Part shown: in pieces, positions 32,989 to 41,220 of the stretch | Layout of the letters: every line of letters starts with the position of its first letter | Numbering within the stretch: the stretch's first letter is position 1 | NCBI GenBank assembly: GCA_030429705.1 | Contig: JAUIES010000001.1 | Span: forward strand, 186,001 to 250,000 | Direction: 5' to 3' | Length of the DNA stretch: 64,000 bases | DNA from: Phycisphaerae bacterium | GTDB lineage: Bacteria > Planctomycetota > Phycisphaerae > Phycisphaerales > UBA1924 | Translations under genes and position numbers: made by a program | The notes under the pieces: generated by a model | Seen by the model: only the letters and a program-made list of their open reading frames with translations | What the model was told of the DNA's origin: nothing | Database searches by the model: none

Positions 32989-35201
32989 AGCAACGGCTCC
33001 TCCCAATCGAAACGCGGCGTGATCCGCCACTCTCGCGTTCGTTGATTCGGATCGGTTGTTGCATCGGTCCGCGAACCGGTGCCGTTGTAATAGCCGCGCG
33101 GGTTCTGCATGCCGCGCGACAGCCCGTTCAGCCAGTTGAGCATGCGAATGGGATGGAAGTAATAGAACTGGTGCTGGCGTGGCCATGGCCCCATACTTGC
33201 AATCCATCGCGCTGATCGTTGAATCTCCTGCCGTGTTGCGCCAATCGCCCAAGCGCTCCGAAGCCACTGCATTTCGTCAACATAGTGATCGTTGAAAAGG
33301 GTCCACTGGTTTTGCGCTGTACGCCACGCTCCGACCCCGTTGCCACCCCACACCCCGCGCGGGATCTGGCTCCACTCTGCCGCCCACTCGCTGATATGGC
33401 GCGCGACAATCATGCTCATGGCATTCTGAAACGCCGCATGCTCCGTTGGCGGCGCCAAGTCGGCACGCTCTTCGTTCCGGTCGATCCCTTCCAGTTCGGT
33501 GCGCCGTGTGTTCAAACGCGCCAAGAGTGCGGCGTCGCCATAGTTCCCGCGCGGATCGCGATATCGCGCCTCGACAAGCGGATTGCGCGTCGTGTCATTG
33601 ACCGTCCAGTTCCTCGCGACGCCGGCATCGAATCCAAACTTCTCGAGGAGGTTGTCATTCGAGAACATCTCGAAGTGCAACAGCGGTTGCTTGTTTCGCT
33701 CGACTGCTGATCCGTCGGGTGCAATCGCGAACGAGGCATGCTCGCCGACCTTCGCAATCACATCGCCGGTGCGGACCGGAACGGCAAGCATACCGAAGGC
33801 GTGCGTGGCGTCGGTGGTCGTGACAAGTTGGTGCAGTGCAGGGTCGCGCCGCTCAAGTTCCTTGAGCCATTCAAAATTGTCAGCGGCGGCCGCATTCGCA
33901 AGCGGCTGCACATGCATGTACAGTGAGTAGTAGTTCAGCGGATATGGGCGGCGTTTACCGGCCCTCGGTCTCCACATGGTGCGAGCATCGCATACGGGCG
34001 GATCGCAGTGTTGCATCAAGATCCAACTCGCACTGCCAAACTCGGCCGTACTTCCGTCAGGCTGCTGATAGTTGATCTCCTTCTTGAGATTCGTCGCGAT
34101 CACCCAGCCATCGCGAACCGCATAGACATCGCCGCCAGCGGCTTGAGGATGCAGGTGACAGCCGTTATGCCAAATGGGGCGTCGGCCATACGGAAATGCC
34201 CCCCCGGGCCGAGATCGAGAATTGGTCATGTACACGACTGCAGTGGCGGTCTCGTCGGTGAGATTGGCAGCGTTGACCGAATCCTGCCCATTGGCATCGC
34301 GTTCCCAGACGCGCTTGAGACCAGGGACAGCATTCCCAGCCAGAGCGATCGGATAGCAATAGCGTGACTGCGCCCCGACGGTAACGGCGTGAGCAGTATC
34401 AAGGTTGTGCGCGTGCGCGAGTCGATCTTCAAGATCGAGCACATAGCGTTCGGCGTCGTAACCAGGGCATTCGCGCCGGGTCTGAACATTGTGCGTGAAA
34501 TGGCCGTGGACCTGCGAGTCAGGGATGCGGTAGAAGTCCTGGAGATAGCGAACGACGCCTCGAAGGGCCTTGTGTTGTCGTTCAGACGATCGGCCTTCGG
34601 GCGTGTTGTACCGTCCGTTGGGGTAGGTATAGGTTCGCGGGTGTCCCATAAGCGAGATGCCGATGCTCACTTCATTGTGTCCGCCAGCGTGAGGGCTTGC
34701 GACGCTCAGGTCCTGCATCTTATAGACGAGGACGCGTCCGTTGATTTCGTCGGCAAAATATGGAATGACGAAGTGGTAGCCAAAGGTGGAGTGGCCGTAA
34801 CGGGTGTTGCCCCTGACAACGACCGTGTGGCTGGCTTTGGTCTCGACGAGTTGTTGGAGTCGACGGTAGATACCGTGGGTGCCCATGTGTCGTGCATCGC
34901 CGACTGCTTCGCCCGTGCCGCCGGCGTTCTGGTGGACGATGATGTTTCGGACGCTCCACGGTCGATGTGCCTTCGAGGGGCGTCGGTTTCTTGGAAATCT
35001 GTTATTCACATTGACATACCAGTGATCATGGACATGGTCTGAGACATCCATGATGCGCACTGAATAGGGTGCGGGAAGATCGGCATACCAATAGTTGTAA
35101 GTGTTGCCGCCCGAGACATGGGCAAAGCTCGCGGTCCAGTCCGGAGGGGTGGGATCGGTCGAAGGAACACCAACGGCTGCATTCGGATCGGGTAGTGGCA
35201 T
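32985..35201 (-). CDS. Large N-acetylmuramoyl-L-alanine amidase-like protein with M23-like region
   Basis: A 738-residue protein. The N-terminal part holds an amidase-2/PGRP-type domain: VRNIIVHQNAGG, GYHFVIPYF, HNEVSIGISLMGH and HGHFTHNVQTRRECPGYD contain the expected zinc ligands (two histidines and a cysteine/histidine position). A middle region (WHNGCHLHPQAAGGDVYAVR, GWVIATN, GDVIAKVGEHASFAI) resembles the M23/lysostaphin fold but lacks a clear HxxxD-HxH set, so it may be non-catalytic. The C-terminal 200 residues are Trp/Arg-rich and unassigned. No signal peptide is present. ATG 35201 or TTG 35228 are possible starts. It probably cleaves peptidoglycan, either for lysis or as a delivered effector. 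Confidence 0.82.
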   Translation of the reverse strand: MPLPDPNAAVGVPSTDPTPPDWTASFAHVSGGNTYNYWYADLPAPYSVRIMDVSDHVHDHWYVNVNNRFPRNRRPSKAHRPWSVRNIIVHQNAGGTGEAVGDARHMGTHGIYRRLQQLVETKASHTVVVRGNTRYGHSTFGYHFVIPYFADEINGRVLVYKMQDLSVASPHAGGHNEVSIGISLMGHPRTYTYPNGRYNTPEGRSSERQHKALRGVVRYLQDFYRIPDSQVHGHFTHNVQTRRECPGYDAERYVLDLEDRLAHAHNLDTAHAVTVGAQSRYCYPIALAGNAVPGLKRVWERDANGQDSVNAANLTDETATAVVYMTNSRSRPGGAFPYGRRPIWHNGCHLHPQAAGGDVYAVRDGWVIATNLKKEINYQQPDGSTAEFGSASWILMQHCDPPVCDARTMWRPRAGKRRPYPLNYYSLYMHVQPLANAAAADNFEWLKELERRDPALHQLVTTTDATHAFGMLAVPVRTGDVIAKVGEHASFAIAPDGSAVERNKQPLLHFEMFSNDNLLEKFGFDAGVARNWTVNDTTRNPLVEARYRDPRGNYGDAALLARLNTRRTELEGIDRNEERADLAPPTEHAAFQNAMSMIVARHISEWAAEWSQIPRGVWGGNGVGAWRTAQNQWTLFNDHYVDEMQWLRSAWAIGATRQEIQRSARWIASMGPWPRQHQFYYFHPIRMLNWLNGLSRGMQNPRGYYNGTGSRTDATTDPNQRTREWRITPRFDWEEPLL

Positions 35202-35208
35202 AGTGGGG

Positions 35209-35472
35209 TTACGCGCTGAACCAGGCAAAGCCGCCGGTTCGAAGGTTGATGGTGTTGAGGTTCATGCGCGCGACACGATGGGTTGGTGTCGGTACGACCC
35301 CTTCAGGATTTGCTCGTTCTGAGTTCAGTCGTTCCGGCGTCAATCCGTTTTCGGCAAGGTCCTCGATCTCGTTCACTTCTCCATCGACATCATCGAGATC
35401 GCCGGGCTCGTCTTGTTCGTGGGGTTCGTGGGGTTCGTGGGTCATCGCATCTTCGCGGAAGTTGTCGGACAT
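35209..35472 (-). CDS. Small acidic protein upstream of the amidase
   Basis: An 87-residue protein with a strongly acidic first two thirds (HEPHEPHEQDEPGDLDDVDG) and a basic/aromatic end (THRVARMNLNTINLRTGGFA, then WFSA). No domain is recognised. It ends 7 nt before the ATG of the amidase, or overlaps it if the TTG start is used, so the three genes form one unit. The leader-plus-tail composition could fit a chaperone, an immunity/adaptor protein or a peptide precursor; nothing decides between these. Confidence 0.6.
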   Translation of the reverse strand: MSDNFREDAMTHEPHEPHEQDEPGDLDDVDGEVNEIEDLAENGLTPERLNSERANPEGVVPTPTHRVARMNLNTINLRTGGFAWFSA

Positions 35473-35521
35473 GGCATTGGTCCCTGCGGAGCGAAGCAAT
35501 ATTCTTCAGAGGAGTCTCCTC

Positions 35522-35788
35522 TTACAGTACAGACTGCAGAGGATCGATGCACTCAAAAACTGAAAAGGGGTCCAGACCGCTCACGAACGATCTTCGATCC
35601 GGGCGATAGAGCCAAATACTGTCTATTTCAGTTGCAATCACGGCCCTATCGCCATCTGGGGTGATCGCCGGTTTCTCGCATACCCACTCAGTTCGCCATC
35701 TCGCCATTCCGACTGTCGACAAGCCGATCTCCATGACAGGGTCGCAACCTTGCACTATCAGCCGCAGACCGAAGGCGAGATAATTCAA
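35522..35788 (-). CDS. Possible short hypothetical protein
   Basis: An 88-codon frame starting at TTG 35788, with no Shine-Dalgarno and no recognised domain (WLYRPDRRSFVSGLDPFSVF near the end). The composition looks protein-like, but the start is poor. It is bracketed by two short inverted repeats built on agaggagt (35511-35527 and 35966-35986). It may be a remnant. The remaining bases of the gap from 35473 to 35996 show no other gene. Confidence 0.3.
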   Translation of the reverse strand: MNYLAFGLRLIVQGCDPVMEIGLSTVGMARWRTEWVCEKPAITPDGDRAVIATEIDSIWLYRPDRRSFVSGLDPFSVFECIDPLQSVL

Positions 35789-35996
35789 TACCCCCCCAGA
35801 AAGGATTGGATATCACGACCATGCAAGCCGGTCGCGTTTATCGATGCTTTGACCTCAACCGGACAGTCCACAATCCGTTGCGTGTCCATCACCTGTAAGC
35901 GGCATCACAAGTATCGTCGTCACAAGCCGCGTCGGCATCATCGTCAATTCAATGCACCGTACTCCTAAGAGGAGTTTCTTAGGCACAGGCTTGGCA

Positions 35997-38957
35997 TCAC
36001 TCTGATTCGTCGGGCTTCGGCGAGACCGCCCGACGACTTCGACGCAGATCCGGCTTGACCGCACCGACCATGTCATCTCCGTTCAAACTGAAAGGAAGAA
36101 ATCCCTGTATCTGATCAACAATCGCTGCAGGGTCTTGCAGCGCTATGTTGTAATCGACTTCAAGAACAGCGACATCAGGCTGCGCTACAAGCCACTGTCT
36201 CGCATCGTCGATCATCTGTAACAACGACTCTGTCAGTTGATCATTCTCAAGCCGTGCACCGGTTCGACCGAGCCGATCCAACATGGCTCGCTGACTTTGC
36301 ACAATCTCATCAATATCACGGCGCATGAAGATCACACACTTTGTTTCGCTCGTCGGCAAGTGCGGCAACAGATTGGCGATCACCTTGATGCCATGACCGC
36401 GTGCGCCTGACAACCAGGATTGGTCTATTCGCAATCGCTTGACGCGCTCATCTTCCAGGTATCCAGCAGGATTATCAATGTCTGGTTCACGAACATCGTC
36501 AGCGCAAATCGGCAACCTGCCCGCGCGAAGCATCTGCATCATCATCGAAGTACCAGATCTCGGGACTCCACTGACAACCGTGATAAGCGTCGCTGGATCA
36601 TGGTGTGAAGCACTGCCTTGACCAAGTGACCGCGGGACCGATCCAACCGCGTGCTTGCTTTGCAAGTCGCTTTGACGATCGAGATTGAGCATTGCAGACC
36701 ATGACTGATTCATTCGATCGATCCGAGCGATGTCCCGATGCCGCTTGGCGTCGGCCGGGCGATCAAGGTGGTGACGATATAGTCTCGCGATCGATCGATG
36801 AGCGGCCGCGTAGCCGGGTGCCTGTTTGATCGCTGTGAGCAATACCTGTTCCGCTTCCGTGTACTTGCCAAGCTCCATGAACGCACGCCCGATGAGGTGA
36901 TGACCGCCCGGGTTCGCTGGCTCGAGTTCGACAGCAGAGAGAGCCGCATCCAGTGCATCGCTGTAGTTATCGAGAGCGATGCACGCTTCAGCAATGCCCA
37001 AGAGTGCATCCGGCGAGTCCGGGTCGTTGCGCACGATTGACTGATACAGCCGAAGGGCCTGCTCGTGGTCTCCAAGGTGCGCTGATGCTTGGGCAAACTG
37101 TCCGGCCATTGAGAGGGGGATCTTCCCCGTTGCACTGATCTGTTTCAGCAAATCCTTCGCTCGGTTGGTGTCGCCCTCCATGATGCATTGCTTCAGCGTG
37201 AGCCATTGGATGTGTGTCGCCCGGGGACTCAATCGATCGATGATGCGCCTGAGTTCTCGGACGAGTGCATTGGGTGGGGGTTCGTATTCATCAGAAACTG
37301 GCGACCGCGCTTGCTCGTTTCGTGAAACAACGGGCTGATCCGGGTCGGGAATCTCGATGCCGTACTTCGCACATTCCGGCTGCAATTGCTTGAGTCGGGC
37401 CTTAGCTCTTTCGCGCGTTTCCTGAACACGCAATGCAAACAGGTCTAGCGCCTTGCTTCGTTCGTCAGCCCAACCGAGTGACTCATAGCAACTCATCAGT
37501 CGAACGCCGAATCGGTGCTCATCCGGCCACTCGTCCCAGAGCGACTTCAAAATCTCCGCCGCGTCTGCGTGCATCATCGCATCGATTTGGGCCTCAGCCA
37601 GATTGAATCGAAGTTCTCGTGTGCACTCATCGAGTCGTGTTTGTTCGTCCCCTGAAGGTGGTTCGACATAACCGAGATCAACAAGATGTCGGAGCATTTC
37701 TGCGCTGGTATCGGCATCCAGCGCCGTGTTTGGGGCGTGCATCCCCGCAGGACCCTCAACCGTCTCCCAGGAACTGATGCGATCGAGTTCGGCCTTGTCT
37801 TCGAACGCTTCCGTGATCGGTCGTCCTTCCATGTCTTCGCCGACTGGCAAGTCGAACAGTGTGAGTATTGTCGGCACAATATCGAGGAGATTGATGCCGT
37901 ACACCGACTCGCCTTTCCGGATGCCGGGCCCACTGGCAACGAAGACTCCGAAGGGGCGGTGTTCTGCAGCGGGTCCGGCTGGCTCGGGCGGCGTGTGCTC
38001 GAGTCGCCCCTCATCGGGGTGGAATCCATGGTCAGAGACAAGCATCACCACCGTGTCGTCACCGGCAAGTCGCAAGTATGTCCCCAGCATCTGGTCGTGC
38101 AAGCGATAGGCACCCTCGACCACGCCTTTGTACAGTTCAAATTCTCTTTCGCTCACCCATGGCAATTTGGGGGGGTGGTACCGCATGAAGCCATGACCAA
38201 AGTGATCGATCCCGTCAAAATACACAGCTGCAAAGTCCCATGGTTCGAGTTCCATGAGTGCCGTGCCGGCGCCGTGAACACTGATTGTTTCGGCCAAGAT
38301 TTTCATGAATGCTGTCACGCGCTGATCTTCGCGAGGGTCGATGGTGTCAATCTCTGGAATGAACGCGGCGCACTGCTCGGCGGTCAACTCGAGCGGATGA
38401 AAGCGAAACTCTTGCAGCTTTCGTTCCATGTTTTGCGGATGGACTGTGCCCTCGGGCATAGGCCAATCGTCAGCGTTCCATCCGTCTTTTGGCGCTTTCA
38501 CCAAGCCGAGGTTGTCCCGATCCACATGCTCAAGCGAGCCGGCGGATTGAAATCGATTGCTGACCATCACGCCATTGATTGGCTCGACGGGATACGAAGG
38601 CCACCAGCCGACAACCAGTGATCGTCGATCGGACTGGCTCAGAATGTTCCAGATTGCTTTGCACCGCCGCGAAAGATTCGTGATCGGGCGCACACTCGAT
38701 CCATCCGGCGTGGGTTCAATGAACCCATGGATGCCGTGCTTGTGTGCGCGCTTGCCGGTTGCGATGGATGTCCACAGCATGGGACTGAGCACTGGTCGCA
38801 GTGTTGCGAGATTTCCATGCACCCCGTTCTCGATCATCCGCTTGAGGTTCGGCATGGCCCCAGCATCGAGAAGTGGGCGCAACACGCGCCAGTCCGCGGC
38901 GTCCCATCCAAGGAGCAGCACACGCGGCGTCGTATTGTTTTTCTGGTGTGCCGACAC
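35997..38957 (-). CDS. Phosphodiesterase/TPR/sulfotransferase fusion protein
   Basis: A 986-residue three-part protein. Residues about 12-400 are an alkaline-phosphatase-superfamily type I phosphodiesterase/nucleotide pyrophosphatase: metal aspartate in LLGWDAADW (D19), nucleophile in LWTSIATGK (T63), YFDGIDHFGH and SDHGFHPDEG for the metal sites. Residues about 600-760 hold TPR repeats (HEQALRLYQSIVRNDPDSPD, YTEAEQVLLTAIKQAPG). Residues about 790-986 form a sulfotransferase: P-loop-like GVPRSGTSMMMQML for the 5'-phosphosulfate and FMRRDIDEIVQSQ for the 3'-phosphate. There is no signal peptide, so it is probably cytoplasmic. The GTG start at 38957 follows the VPAPG-protein stop by 8 nt. Substrate unknown. 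Confidence 0.87.
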   Translation of the reverse strand: MSAHQKNNTTPRVLLLGWDAADWRVLRPLLDAGAMPNLKRMIENGVHGNLATLRPVLSPMLWTSIATGKRAHKHGIHGFIEPTPDGSSVRPITNLSRRCKAIWNILSQSDRRSLVVGWWPSYPVEPINGVMVSNRFQSAGSLEHVDRDNLGLVKAPKDGWNADDWPMPEGTVHPQNMERKLQEFRFHPLELTAEQCAAFIPEIDTIDPREDQRVTAFMKILAETISVHGAGTALMELEPWDFAAVYFDGIDHFGHGFMRYHPPKLPWVSEREFELYKGVVEGAYRLHDQMLGTYLRLAGDDTVVMLVSDHGFHPDEGRLEHTPPEPAGPAAEHRPFGVFVASGPGIRKGESVYGINLLDIVPTILTLFDLPVGEDMEGRPITEAFEDKAELDRISSWETVEGPAGMHAPNTALDADTSAEMLRHLVDLGYVEPPSGDEQTRLDECTRELRFNLAEAQIDAMMHADAAEILKSLWDEWPDEHRFGVRLMSCYESLGWADERSKALDLFALRVQETRERAKARLKQLQPECAKYGIEIPDPDQPVVSRNEQARSPVSDEYEPPPNALVRELRRIIDRLSPRATHIQWLTLKQCIMEGDTNRAKDLLKQISATGKIPLSMAGQFAQASAHLGDHEQALRLYQSIVRNDPDSPDALLGIAEACIALDNYSDALDAALSAVELEPANPGGHHLIGRAFMELGKYTEAEQVLLTAIKQAPGYAAAHRSIARLYRHHLDRPADAKRHRDIARIDRMNQSWSAMLNLDRQSDLQSKHAVGSVPRSLGQGSASHHDPATLITVVSGVPRSGTSMMMQMLRAGRLPICADDVREPDIDNPAGYLEDERVKRLRIDQSWLSGARGHGIKVIANLLPHLPTSETKCVIFMRRDIDEIVQSQRAMLDRLGRTGARLENDQLTESLLQMIDDARQWLVAQPDVAVLEVDYNIALQDPAAIVDQIQGFLPFSLNGDDMVGAVKPDLRRSRRAVSPKPDESE

Positions 38958-38965
38958 GCCGGCGC

Positions 38966-39661
38966 TCAGGCTGCGCTACCTTGTCTGGACCGCCTCATAC
39001 CTGCTGCGCCGAGCGCGAGTAGTGCAATACCCGTTGTTCCTGGTGCTGGAACCTGGCCGGTGAGAATCGATGCGCCGGTGTCATCAAATGCCCAGCGTTC
39101 CAGCGTGAACCCTTCTGTGTCGCCGCCCACGGTTAGCTCGGCCCAGCCGTGCAGGGTCGTGCCACCAGAATCAAATCGGAAACCGACAAATCCCGATCCT
39201 CTTGAATACCAACCGTTTTCAATGCCGATGCCCACATTGCCGCTATCGGTGCTGATGAGGTTGCTGACACTCGATGCGCCCCATAATTGCGACGGAGTTC
39301 CAACAAGAACACCCGTGCCCAATCGTGCCGCTCCCCTCGGATTGGGCATCGGTTGCACAAACTGCAATCCAGCTCTGCCGATCCCCATGCCGACAGAATA
39401 TGTCGAAGTGGTTGTCCAGAAATGATGGCTCAAGGAAAACACAGGTGAACCATCCAGATCACCTCCATCTGTCACCACATTCCCGGTCTCAATCTGAACC
39501 CAGAATCGTTCGAATACCGATTGTCCCGGAGATTGGATCGAGATCGGGCCATCGAACACAACGATGTCTCCCACGGCCGGGGACGCCACCATGAGTCCGC
39601 CGCCGGCCAAGGTTGACACATATCGCGCAATGCGCGCAGATTGCGGGTTGGAACTGGTCAT
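38966..39661 (-). CDS. Exported protein with VPAPG C-terminal sorting signal
   Basis: A 231-residue protein. The N-terminus has a weak signal (ARIARYVSTLAGGGLMVASP, then AVGDI), the middle is beta-rich and Gly/Ser-rich, and the C-terminus is VPAPGTTGIALLALGAAGMR followed by basic residues. This is the PEP-CTERM-like arrangement of motif, membrane helix and Arg cluster that planctomycetes use for exosortase-type sorting. It is first in a two-gene unit with the phosphodiesterase fusion, 8 nt upstream of it. An AGGGAG lies before ATG 39661. Function unknown. Confidence 0.8.
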   Translation of the reverse strand: MTSSNPQSARIARYVSTLAGGGLMVASPAVGDIVVFDGPISIQSPGQSVFERFWVQIETGNVVTDGGDLDGSPVFSLSHHFWTTTSTYSVGMGIGRAGLQFVQPMPNPRGAARLGTGVLVGTPSQLWGASSVSNLISTDSGNVGIGIENGWYSRGSGFVGFRFDSGGTTLHGWAELTVGGDTEGFTLERWAFDDTGASILTGQVPAPGTTGIALLALGAAGMRRSRQGSAA

Positions 39662-39808
39662 TTGTCTATCTCCCTCGCGGTCGCTCTCGACTGACTTGTC
39701 TTCTGTAATGAGTGCTTCGTCAACAGATTTGCAGCCGGACTCTCATCGCCTGCAACAGAACCAGATTAACAGAATTGGATGTCGCAAGCAACTTTGCAAA
39801 ATAATTTT

Positions 39809-39916
39809 CGTGTGAAAATAGGGTGTTTGCACACCACAGCCCCAGTTGAAGCCGCCAAGATGCTTGTAAAACCGCCTAGAACTTGCGTGGAGGCGTAGAA
39901 ACGCGGTTTTCACACG
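39809..39916. repeat. Inverted repeat cgtgtgaaaa / ttttcacacg, 88 nt apart
   Basis: A perfect 10-bp inverted pair (39809-39818 and 39907-39916) bounds an 88-nt segment that itself contains gtgtttgcacac. It lies in the gap between the VPAPG gene's 5' side and the DUF2007 gene. It could be a regulatory site pair or a small mobile relic. No gene lies inside. Confidence 0.45.
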
Positions 39917-39947
39917 AGAATCAAATGGGGAGTCGGTCAATTCGCGT

Positions 39948-40229
39948 TCAATCTTCCATCTCGCCCAGATCGACCTGCGACCAGTCAATCTCCTTGGCCT
40001 CTTCACGAATCTCGGCGATGAGACGCAACGCTTCGGCCAGATCGTCAGCATGCACCAGCACCTTGGCCACACCCGGTGCCTCAGCCCGGAAGCCCGCTGT
40101 CGCCCCCCCGACCACGCGGGCTTCGATGCCGCGCTCGTTGAGGCCGGATGCAATCATCGACGCTTCTAGTTCGGTCGTGCACGCAGCGACCGGCACCGCT
40201 TTGCCTGATTCACCGTAATCGTCCGTCAT
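39948..40229 (-). CDS. DUF2007-type putative signal-transducing protein
   Basis: A 93-residue protein: VPVAACTTELEASMIASGLN, ARVVGGATAGF and VAKVLVHADDLAEALRLIAE match the compact alpha/beta DUF2007 fold, in which a short domain resembles the ferredoxin-like part of PII-type proteins. The acidic C-terminus (IDWSQVDLGEMED) is extra. GAGG precedes ATG 40229. It appears monocistronic. Biochemical role is unknown for the family. Confidence 0.8.
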   Translation of the reverse strand: MTDDYGESGKAVPVAACTTELEASMIASGLNERGIEARVVGGATAGFRAEAPGVAKVLVHADDLAEALRLIAEIREEAKEIDWSQVDLGEMED

Positions 40230-40332
40230 GGCAGTACCTCAGATTGCGGATCTCGTGTGACCAATGAAGTGTAACGACGCATCGACCGCCACACAACATC
40301 GGAGCTCCGTGAGACCGACCTGCCGACCACCC

Positions 40333-40338
40333 TACGAT
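40333..40338 (+). promoter_or_regulatory. -10-like box TACGAT, 6 nt before start 40345
   Basis: This places the first transcribed base at or next to the ATG; no ribosome-binding site is present. Confidence 0.45.
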
Positions 40339-40344
40339 CTTGCC

Positions 40345-41220
40345 ATGTTGAATCTGATCGCCATATTCGTTCTCAGTGCTGTGCCACACGCCGTGGTTGA
40401 CTCCCTCTCGGCACCTTCTATCGAGCTCCGTCGCCCTACTGCCGTCTCTTCTGACCCCGACCCTTACATCCACACCATGCCCGAGTCCATCGATGACTAC
40501 ACCCTCGAACAACTCGCAGGCATCAAAGCCGGTGCTTTTCCCATCATGGTCAATAACGCCTTGATCGAACGCGAGCCGGAACTCCTCGCCCGCGTCAAGA
40601 TCATGCTGGCGAGCGATCTCCTGATGATCGAACGCATTGTGCCGAAACCTGCCTACGACCACATCACGACCACCACCTTCTGGATCGAACTGCAAGGGCC
40701 GAGGGTCGAGGGGGGCATGAGCGGCCGCGGCATGTGTTACCACGCATCATTCGCCTGGGTCACCGGGCATGGGCTGCTCGGCGAGAAGACCGGCGGCGTC
40801 GAGATCTGCCGGGCTGACGACTTCATCGACTGGCGCCGCAGTCAGCCGTTCATGACACTTCACGAACTCGCCCACGCCTATCACCACATGCTGGGTACCG
40901 ACTTCGCCCCCGTCGCCGAGGCCTACGAACACGCCAAGGCTGCAGGGCTCTATGAACAGGTCGCTCGCAACAACCACAATCGCACCGAACGGGCCTACGC
41001 CATCACCAACACCACCGAATATTTCAGTGAACTCACCGAAGCCTACTTCGGACTCAACGATTTTTTCCCGTACAGCCGCGGACAACTGAGAGAGCACGAC
41101 CCACGCGGATACGACGCAATCGAACAGGCGTGGAATCTGTCTGCGAAAGAACTCGATACGATCATCGGACCAGCCGAGTCCGCCGAGCCCGACCCCGCAC
41201 CCAAGGCCGACCGCCCGTGA
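40345..41220 (+). CDS. Exported zinc metallopeptidase-like protein (HExxH)
   Basis: A 291-residue protein with a signal peptide (MLNLIAIFVLSAVPHAVVDS). The gluzincin-type motif HELAHAYHH gives H173, E174 and H177, and FSELTEAYFG about 60 residues later may provide the third zinc ligand (a glutamate). The segment GRGMCYHASFAWVTGHG contains two histidines near a cysteine. It resembles anthrax-lethal-factor-like and planctomycete hypothetical metallopeptidases. The release-factor-like gene starts inside its last codons (GTGA overlap), so they form an operon. Confidence 0.82.
   Translation: MLNLIAIFVLSAVPHAVVDSLSAPSIELRRPTAVSSDPDPYIHTMPESIDDYTLEQLAGIKAGAFPIMVNNALIEREPELLARVKIMLASDLLMIERIVPKPAYDHITTTTFWIELQGPRVEGGMSGRGMCYHASFAWVTGHGLLGEKTGGVEICRADDFIDWRRSQPFMTLHELAHAYHHMLGTDFAPVAEAYEHAKAAGLYEQVARNNHNRTERAYAITNTTEYFSELTEAYFGLNDFFPYSRGQLREHDPRGYDAIEQAWNLSAKELDTIIGPAESAEPDPAPKADRP

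Noticed and set aside
37686-38621. 311-codon open frame on the plus strand
   Set aside because: Antisense to the phosphodiesterase domain of the fusion protein.
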